This document shows positions 56,601 through 64,000 of a DNA stretch of 64,000 nucleotides, one piece after another. Below the pieces are notes generated by a model that did no database searches, had not been told where the DNA came from, and saw only the letters and a program-made list of their open reading frames with translations. Positions within the stretch are counted from its first letter, which is position 1; each line of letters opens with the position of its first letter. The stretch comes from Melastoma dodecandrum (lineage: Eukaryota; Streptophyta; Magnoliopsida; Myrtales; Melastomataceae), in the NCBI GenBank assembly GCA_029817715.1, contig JARUPY010000265.1:40994-104993 (forward strand), given 5' to 3'. The position numbers and the translations under genes were made by a program.

Positions 56601-57310
56601 GAGGTATGTTGATTTCTCATGTTACCTTAGGGAAATATAATCCGGAGATGATAAATGATGGCTTCTAAAGCGCGCCAAAACATTAGTGTTAATAATAAGA
56701 AAGTTATTGAAATATATGCCAAAAACCATAACCTTCGTCTAAAATTCATTCCGGTGTCTGATCTTATGTCGTGTGCTAAGTATAATAAGCACTCGCCAGT
56801 TCTCGTACTATAAAGAGATCATTCTGACGAAGAAATGCAAACATCCCGAGCACCAAAACCGTTATCTCCTATGGTCTTTTCATTCTTCTCGTAATGATGC
56901 AACACATGAGGTCACATATGACATCTTGATCTAAACGGATACTTCGCGGACAAGCGCCTGTATCCACTCACTCCTCGATTGATTCATACGGCAATTGCTA
57001 TGAGGAATGTCGTATATGCACCTGAGGTTTTCTAATCTTACTGGATTTTGGTTTTCTGGGATAATTTAGCTCCATCCTGCAAACCAAAGGCCGCGGTACA
57101 ATACAATAACAATTTCGAAGCGGCCGGATATCTTCAATCTATCAATGCTGACATGAATAGCTTGTCTTCGACTTGTCTGAGGAAAACTACTTAATAGAGG
57201 GTTGTGGAGCCGAGACTGGACGGCATGGGGACATTCGGCACCCGTGTTCATAGTTTTTAGCTATCAAAGCCTTCACCATGATCTCAGGAACTTGAAAGTT
57301 TGTTTTCCTT

Positions 57311-57910
57311 TATGTAAGTGAATATAATGAAAAATCCAGATTCACTAGCATTTCTATTGCAAAGACATCTTCTTTATCGGTTACTGACTGGAACCGCCAC
57401 AGGAAGATGGAGTAGTATCTCTGACTTATCGGACGCGGAGGAGGTCGACGGGCCGAAAGGGAAATTCCTTACTATGAAGATGATTGTTTTCATGGTCATG
57501 AGCATGGTTTTCATACGAAAGATCGTATTTCGTAGGGCTGCTTATTCAACACCACCTGAGCGTAGAAGCGTTCTGTAGCATGGAGAGATTACGGAGGACG
57601 GACCAAAGGCACGAGAGGCTCGTGGGACAAAGTTCATTTCTCATCGTTGACGGGAATTATGCTGGCGGAATTATTTCTTGCACAGGGGATGCGTATCCAC
57701 TTGGGAGCTCATGTCAGATGATTGTTTCGAGTTGCACGGCATGTAAACAGCTTCCTTTCTCTGATGGAATGTCGCTAGTGCCTCCGAATTGTAGGGGAAA
57801 AATCAGTTATGCAAGGCACACCTTAGGTAGCGTTGGGCAAGGACAGCAGCCAGACTTCAGGTTTGTCCGTCATACAGAAATACGAGAAGTTACTGTCTTG
57901 ATGTAAAGCA
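57311..57910 (+). pseudogene. DUF26 (ginkbilobin-like) gene remnant, copy 3
   Basis: TATGTAAG at 57311 stands where copies 1 and 2 have TATATAAG. The leader (MKMIVFMVMSMVFIRK) lines up with that of copy 2, as do the bases after it (GTAGAAGC-CTCTG type). The cysteine core is eroded (CKQLPFSDG with the second Cys lost). It is the most diverged of the three. Confidence 0.5.
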
Positions 57911-57960
57911 TGAACTTTACTAAAAATAAGAGAGAAGTTCTGCCTCATTCGAGGTTTATA

Positions 57961-58346
57961 GTTTCCTTCGAGCAGGGACTAATTCACTGTGATTGGCCTG
58001 TTTACGTTGCCTGGGGACATTGAACAAACACCGTGTTGTTGCATTCGAATGGGGACAAACAAGCACACTTCAGTGCTCCATTGGCATCTAAATGGAAAAT
58101 GAATTGTCAGCCACAAGATGCCATGGCGAGCTTGGTTACAAGTCACATCTTCCGGCCAGGGACTCTCAGTCAACAATTTTTTTGTAGAACATTAAAATTC
58201 ATTGGGTTAGTTTCTCAATAATAATTCCTTACCATTTAGGTTCGGATGAAGGGGTACGAAAAACTTAAAAAGTGATCCACTGCCACAATTACTCGTAAGA
58301 GAATTTTGAGCCGCCTCTGAAAACATTGAAGGGAGTTTACACTGCC
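57961..58346. other. Intergenic, no gene recognised
   Basis: No coding pattern. The stretch separates the third DUF26 remnant from the last exon of the ferredoxin pseudogene. Confidence 0.35.
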
Positions 58347-60465
58347 TCACATTTGGTCATTCGTCCGGCCAATAGCAAGCTCAAGAGCATAGTCATAAAC
58401 CCTTTCCTGCAGATTTGAAACCAAACAACAAGAAACAACTGGTGGAGTAGTAATTCCCAGTAAAAGTATCATTCCTGTCCACAAGTGAAATGGGGATCTA
58501 AAGGGTGTACGTAAACTTTACGATAGGGTCCTCGAGCGAAGTTATATCCGAAACTGACGCCAATATACCTCTGCAAATCGCTCTAAAAACCCCTAAGATA
58601 TAATATCACAGATGGATGTGGCCACACATGACATTAGACAGCACTTGTGGCACAACAATTCAGATCATGTTCCAACAACAATAGAACAGGAATAACAATA
58701 TGGGCAAAAAGTTTTAGGTTGTGGGTGCTCGTTAGGAAGTCAAAATAACCTCATCCTCTTCATGTGCTTACTACTTCAAGATCTGAAGAGCGAGAAATCC
58801 GATCACATAGAGAGTGCAATAACCCTGGCCATGCCACAAAATGAGGAACAAATTAATGGGCAGGACGTTACCGATTCTCATCAGGCGACTATGAAAATAC
58901 TGCAAAAATCTTTGCATAATAATGAATATATCCATAAGTTATAAGAGGGGTCGATGATCCGGACAGAATATCAATAAGTCCAACATTCATTCCACTAGAA
59001 CACGGGCCTCAAAATGCAAATTCCGTGGATTACAACAGTATGCTTCCGAAATTCCAAGTGGAGAGTTCAAACTACAAGAATCACTGGATGGTGAGTAGTA
59101 CGTGACAAAAATCAATTCTCACCTAGCACAAGTTACCATTTGACTTACAACTCAGCGGTGACTCCCCAGTGGCTTCAGGCTTGGTATGATCTTGACACCC
59201 TCTTTAAACACGCACAGCACAACTCGCTACAACACACCTGCTCCAACGGAAGTTTAAAACAGATGAACCTTCACACGTTCTTTTACATTGGTAGGCAAGA
59301 AACAAGTTTGCACAAACTTGCTCGTAGAAAAATCACAAATTACAAGGCAAAGTACCAATCAAATACTCCTACACAAGGAAACATGAATAAAAATAAAGCA
59401 TTCATTCTTAACCACCACAGGCACATACTATCAAGTATTAGGAAGATCATGCTATAGAAAAACAAGAGCCTACTCAGGACAAACAGTTGTCCAAACAAAA
59501 AAATCAAATAAAAAAGTATAAACACAAGGCAATCTATACAACTAACAATCACATATTATGTCAATAGCTAAAACAAATGGATAACCGCCAATCCTACAAT
59601 TGAAGTGAAGGACAAAAACCTAAATGAATGGCATCTGAATGAAAGTTTCCAATAATGGCAGCAAGCAATCCAACAATAAGAAGCCTGGATACCGTGCCTG
59701 CAAGCGAATGGGGAGCTACTGAGCGTTTTATTGTTCGGCGCTTCTGCCGTGTGCTATATGTACTGACTATGAACAAGATTCCACAAACATAACAAATGTC
59801 AATAACACATCATTAAACCAGTGGAGCTTGCAACTTTGCACGCTATTCTATCGCTACATCGACGATGTTCAATCGAGATCCATCATCATTCCCAATCGAG
59901 AGAACCCAAATAACCTCAACCATCTAAAAATCAAATGAAGGACCCCAAATATCCAAATACAAGGAACCGATCAAAGTCTCCAACTCTTGGAACATAAACA
60001 CTCGCACACCTCGACAAGGAAATAAAAACCCCGGATTTTTTAATCCTTTTCACTATGAAACTCACCGTATCCTCAACATTCACGACCCAAAACAAGCGAG
60101 GAAGACCCAGCTCGAGGAATCCATAGCCCCTACCATCGGGGCCAAAGAACTCGTGCACAACCCCGCGCTGCCGGTCGTTGGACGGTGACCTTATGCACGG
60201 GGACGGGAAGGACGAAAGCGACCGAGGTCAGGCGAATGGGGGTGGGTGAGTCTCGGTCGACCGGTTGGTGGATAGAGTAGTGCTGCGACATGGAGGGACG
60301 AACCGAGACATTCTGGACGGAAGGAAGGCGACACTTCTGGGGGGAGAAGGACGGAGGCAGGAGAGGGGAAGAGTAGGGAATGGGCGATCCGACGAGGGCC
60401 TCCCATTGATGGGGAATCGAGTGAAGCGAAGGGAAGCGAAACATCTCTCGAAGAGGATTAGACAA
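58347..60465 (-). pseudogene. Ferredoxin C2 (FdC2-like) pseudogene
   Basis: Three parts of a plastid FdC2 gene lie in order on the minus strand. Exon 1 (about 60134-60465) has a Ser/Pro-rich transit peptide, then IRLTSVAFVLPVPVHKVTVQR, bounded at 20 residues by a frame change and QRGVVHEFFGPD in the other frame, ending at a GTAGGG donor. A middle exon (about 59146-59245) gives SCAVRV, a stop, then KPEATG and KSNG, aligning with the family's [2Fe-2S] segment SCAVRVKSGQ and PEALGISAELKSKG; the first cluster cysteines are not readable. The last exon (58347-58406) follows a CTGCAG acceptor and reads ERVYDYALELAIGRTN. FdC2 is an electron carrier of the chloroplast. With a frameshift, a stop and lost Fe-S ligands the copy cannot be functional. 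The exon for YALLCVG was not found. Confidence 0.65.
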
Positions 60466-60774
60466 AACGGTGGCTTGGTGTACTGCTTGTCGGAAAGCCG
60501 TTTATTCTATGAAATTACGAATTTCCTCCTTAATGATTTTTTGTTATTTATTTCCTTTTTTGTCTTCGTTTTTTCCTTTGCATTACTTGTGCGAGCAGCT
60601 AACCGAATCGCTGTCCCGCACTTATCGACGATTCCAAAATCCCACCTGTCACCGCCCAAAACGTCCGAAGACTCTAACGAAACCGACCCCGCAACCGTCC
60701 TCCCGGGAGGTGAGATCTCCGCCCAGATGACGTTGGCAGCCTCCGCCATCTAATTCCTCAATACTCCCGCGGGG

Positions 60775-62731
60775 ATGTCCTCGTCACAATCGCCTCTACC
60801 CCGCGATGACGTCGGCGGTGAGAGGGGTCCTCGGATTTGATCCGATCTCACCTGGCTTCAGGTTTTTGAATTTTCCGGCCAATACGATTCTATGGCTATG
60901 TTGAATTAGATTGTATCGTCGTCATATGTTGCTCCCCCAGGGGTCGAATTGCCAAATGTGGACCGATACAGCTCCGACTAGGTCTTCGAAATCGTTTCAG
61001 TTATCCTGGAATTTTTGTTGCCAGCATGGTTGCTTGATATTATTTAGTATCTCCCGAAGCTTGTCAATGAGTTTGTTTGAGGAAGAGAAAAGGCTGGATA
61101 TGACTCGGTTTTGTCTATTTCCTAAAGGTTAAGCTCAGTCTCTTTACTTTTCCTTTTGGGTCCTAAAAATTATTCTTGTCAAGGTTGTTTGCTCGATTTA
61201 GTAGGTCTGTGTGTTGAGCTATGGGTATCTGGTAAATGAGGGGGTTAGGGGAGGTTATTTCTGTTGGTAATTGTCCATGTGAAAACAGGTGGCGCTCAAC
61301 ATTGTGTTAATTTTTCTAGTTGCAATCGATTGATGGCTAAAATCAATTCCAGAGTATGAACTGACTTATTACTCAATTTGGATTTCATTTTCATTTGGTG
61401 GAGCTGTTGCCAAAGTTACCGTGAGCTAATGTCAGAAGTTAAGCATACGAGAGTACTGAAACCTCAAAATTGCTGATTTTAGTTGTCTTGTTTTGGCTAG
61501 TCAAAGCAATTGCATTTGTTCCTTATTAGACCTGGGGATTTTTGTACGAGAAATGGGAAAAATAGCTAAGATTGATGTTTGCTGCTTAGTGAATATGTGC
61601 CCGCATGTGCCCTAGGTTCCTTTGGGATGGCTGTTATTGTTTTGGCACCCAATTGTGTCTGTGTCATAAGAGGAGCTGAGCGGCATTGATCTCACCCTTC
61701 CTTGTTTAGGATGCCGCACTTCCTTGTGTTTAGGTGCCCGTCGTAACATTCGAGATTTTGATTACTATTTGGTATTTCTGTTATGGTTATCAACTGCATT
61801 TGCATTGATTCACCATCCTTGTTGCTAGAACCAGACTTTTTTGGTCTAAACAATTTTGTAGCTTGGCCTGCCCAATATATTTCTGTAGCAATCCCAAACC
61901 TTTGTATCCCTGAATCTATGCTATAACAGGCTTCTGCCTAGCCGCTTATTATTTCCCCCCCATTTTTCCTATGTCACATGGTGCTAATTAAAATCAAGTC
62001 CTTTTTTCTAATGCCTGTTGGACACCACCCCCACCCCCCCCTAATTTATATTTAAGTCTTCTCGTGCTTGAGTATGACTAATAGTTAAGTCATTTTAATC
62101 ACATCTCCTAGGTTGATTTTAATGCCTTTGATCCATACCATTGCCTTTTTCAGAACAACATTCATTTGCATTGTGAATATGTTTGTTGAAATATTCACAG
62201 GTATCTGGAGTTGTACTGCCTGTGGTTCCCACCCCTGTATTGGCATAGAAGAGAAGTTCAATATGCATGTTGATCCTCTAGTTTAGAAAGTGAGATAGCT
62301 TACTGTGATTCATACTCTGGAGGGTTTACACTGTCCATTGAAGCAGCTCACATACGTTTCAGGCTGACTTCACCTCTCTATCTAGTTTTCTATTTATTTA
62401 CCGTCAAATAAGTAATAAAATTTTTGAATGCATCTGAGAACTGAGGCCAAATATGAAGGATTCCGAGTTTTAATGGGCAGGTGGAAAACTGTGATTTGGA
62501 CTTATTTGTCAACTAGTTAATGTCTTGCGTTGCTTTTAAAGCAAATGTTCATTTCTTAGCTCTAAAGTGCTTCATATTCCTTTCTTTAAGCTAAGTACTG
62601 CTTGTTTTTTCTGGATTAGTAAGTTCCCCGGACGAATTGAACCTTCCATTGAGTGCAGATGTTGAAGTCGATATCCACAATACTGAAAAGAAATTACCTG
62701 GGACAAGGCCGCCCATTCAAATAGAACTCCA
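60775..62731 (+). CDS. Putative gene, first exons, unrecognised product
   Basis: A possible first exon starts at ATG 60775 (MSSSQSPLPRDDVG) and ends at a GTGAGA donor near 60818. A second, at about 62617-62731 after a GGATTAG acceptor, reads SSPDELNLPLSADVEVDIHN and then KKLPGTRPPIQIELQ, ending at GTGATC. The two join in frame. I do not recognise the protein; there is no clear domain. The 1.8 kb between them looks like an intron (T-rich). Possible further exons lie near 63299-63355 (DSKRGKAKHSSLG) and 63579-63664 (KGKEKSSGQEGEWIKSAMQ), but their order and frames are unproven. The start faces away from the FdC2 pseudogene. It could continue past the window. Confidence 0.35.
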
Positions 62732-64000
62732 GGTGATCCTGTAGCTTTGTTCTTGCTGGTTTTCTGTCTTGTATCTTGTTGGGATCTTCTTTGACCCAAA
62801 ATGGTCCAGTTCCCTTCAAACCAACACGATCTTGGATGGGGTTGCAGGTTTTCTCAAGGATTAAGGTGGTCATTGACTTTGTGTTCAGGTTCGTATTTTT
62901 AAATCATCTGATGACATGTACGGGATTCCTGAAGATGCAGTCCTCTTCCTTTTTATCCCTTTACCAACTTCACTGACTGCAAAGTTTAATTTAATTAATA
63001 TCCATGTTTTATGGTTTGGTAGTAGAAGAGTGGGTACAACACTGTAGAATGGGTTCGCCACATCACCATACGCTGGCTGATAGGTGAATTAGATTATAAA
63101 ACTATCATGGTCACCGTTAAAGAGTTGATGATGAGATGACATGGCTGGTAATTTTTACCTTGCTCAAGAAAATAAACCTGTTCCGGTTGTTGGTGGTATT
63201 GATTGGAACACATCAGTTTACGGTTTGTTGGTGTATATATTCGCTTGTGGTATTTCTTTTCTTTGTAATATAGCTTTGCATTTGATATTCTGAAGCAGGA
63301 CAGTAAAAGGGGAAAAGCCAAGCATTCTTCACTTGGAACATCGTTGCTTTTGCAGACACTGTATATTGTGTAACCAGTTAATTAGTCGTACTGTATTTAT
63401 TTAATTTTGTAGGAATCGACGTTTTTGTGGCATTTTTAGCCTGGTTGGCACTCACTGCTTGCCTCTATGTTGATGCACTCCTTCAGATCTCAATAATTCC
63501 ACCTAGTCTGGGTAGTTTCACTTATACATGGCATAGTTTATGCAAAGATTTACTCCTGTTATACTTGTTGGTTTCTTCAGTAAGGGGAAAGAGAAGAGCA
63601 GTGGGCAAGAGGGGGAATGGATCAAGTCTGCTATGCAGACAGCTGGTGGACGCACTTGTTTGATTTGATCCTCTCCACCAACTGCTCCATCCCTCCCTCC
63701 CAATGATAGGGGCAGGTAAACTATCTGTATCTGTATCCACCTTGAATTTGCTAATGCTTGGCTGTTGATCCGTACTTCTGCTGCCTGCTGTTGCTGTCAG
63801 GCTTCTTGAACGTTTTTGAATTGCCCTTGTTTCTTCTCGCTGCTATTTGTATGTCCCTTTAGGCCCTCCTCCCCTCCTCCCCTTTCTAGAAGCTTCCCTT
63901 TGGGGTTTTTTTCAGCCATCTATTTGGAAATGTTGATCTGGGGATTCTGGTTAAGTTTGATGCGTGCAAGCATTAATGTTCTCCCCATTTGCTGTTTCTC
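62732..64000. other. Probable introns and possible 3' exons of the unrecognised plus-strand gene
   Basis: T-rich, intron-like DNA with possible exons as noted for the gene at 60775. The frame ending at 63664 (GGRTCLI then TGA) could be its C-terminus. Confidence 0.25.

Noticed and set aside
59594..59776. Minus-strand frame with a hydrophobic core (SRLLIVGLLAAIIGNF)
   Set aside because: It lies inside the FdC2 pseudogene intron region, has no splice partners in frame and matches no FdC2 exon.
60265..60753. 162-codon plus-strand frame
   Set aside because: It is antisense to the FdC2 first exon and shows no domain. The minus-strand reading has clear family motifs.
1..64000. tRNA, rRNA and miRNA genes
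   Set aside because: I looked for tRNA-like arms and conserved rRNA stretches by eye and saw none; the TGGTATCAGAGC sites are retroelement primer sites. A covariance-model scan was not possible.

Overview
The window is nuclear DNA of a flowering plant, most likely a eudicot. It has GT-AG introns, plant-only gene families (CLASSY remodeller, DM13/DOMON/b561 protein, TOM2A-type tetraspanin, PPR-SMR, Ole e 1/FOCL1-like, plant mobile domain, DUF26) and a chromovirus of the Tekay/Del type with 2.5 kb LTRs. The species cannot be fixed from this sequence alone.

Layout. 0-3 kb: decayed pieces of a dynamin-related DRP1 gene and a MAMYB-like gene. 3.9-5 kb: a three-exon cell-wall gene on the minus strand, with a probable 3 kb solo LTR ending beside its TATA box. 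9.9-12.45 kb: a nine-exon NIPA-type magnesium transporter (minus), head to head with a small conserved gene at 12.9 kb. 14.4-19.2 kb: a CLASSY-type SNF2 gene of the RNA-directed DNA methylation pathway (plus). 19.3-20.2 kb: a VPS55 homologue (minus) with an apparent one-base deletion. 21.2-23.3 kb: a plant-mobile-domain gene with one in-frame stop.

23.6-34.4 kb is retrotransposon: LTR, full gag-pol, LTR, then a second internal region cut off inside gag. 35.3-38.0 kb is an intron-free DM13/DOMON/cytochrome b561 gene. 40.1-41.9 kb is a TOM2A-like tetraspanin and 45.8-48.4 kb a type I inositol polyphosphate 5-phosphatase. 48.7-52.7 kb holds an STN1 copy, a secreted cysteine-rich gene and a PPR-SMR gene, all frame-disrupted. 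The PPR and cysteine-rich genes are broken only by single-base homopolymer indels, so base-calling error has to be considered. 52.8-54.4 kb is a Mutator-like element (9-bp target duplication, about 130-bp inverted repeats) with a hAT-type element inside it. 55-58 kb carries three tandem remnants of DUF26 (ginkbilobin-like) genes. 58.3-60.5 kb holds a ferredoxin C2 pseudogene. 60.8-64 kb probably carries a gene I do not recognise.

There is no operon-like organisation and the genes are functionally independent. The main themes are layered transposon insertion and gene fragments at many stages of decay. No wholly new system is evident. The strongest leads are the tandem retroelement with a shared LTR, the nested MULE/hAT pair with exact target duplications, the DUF26 triplication and the frameshift cluster. 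Exon boundaries were joined by hand with reading phase checked at every junction.
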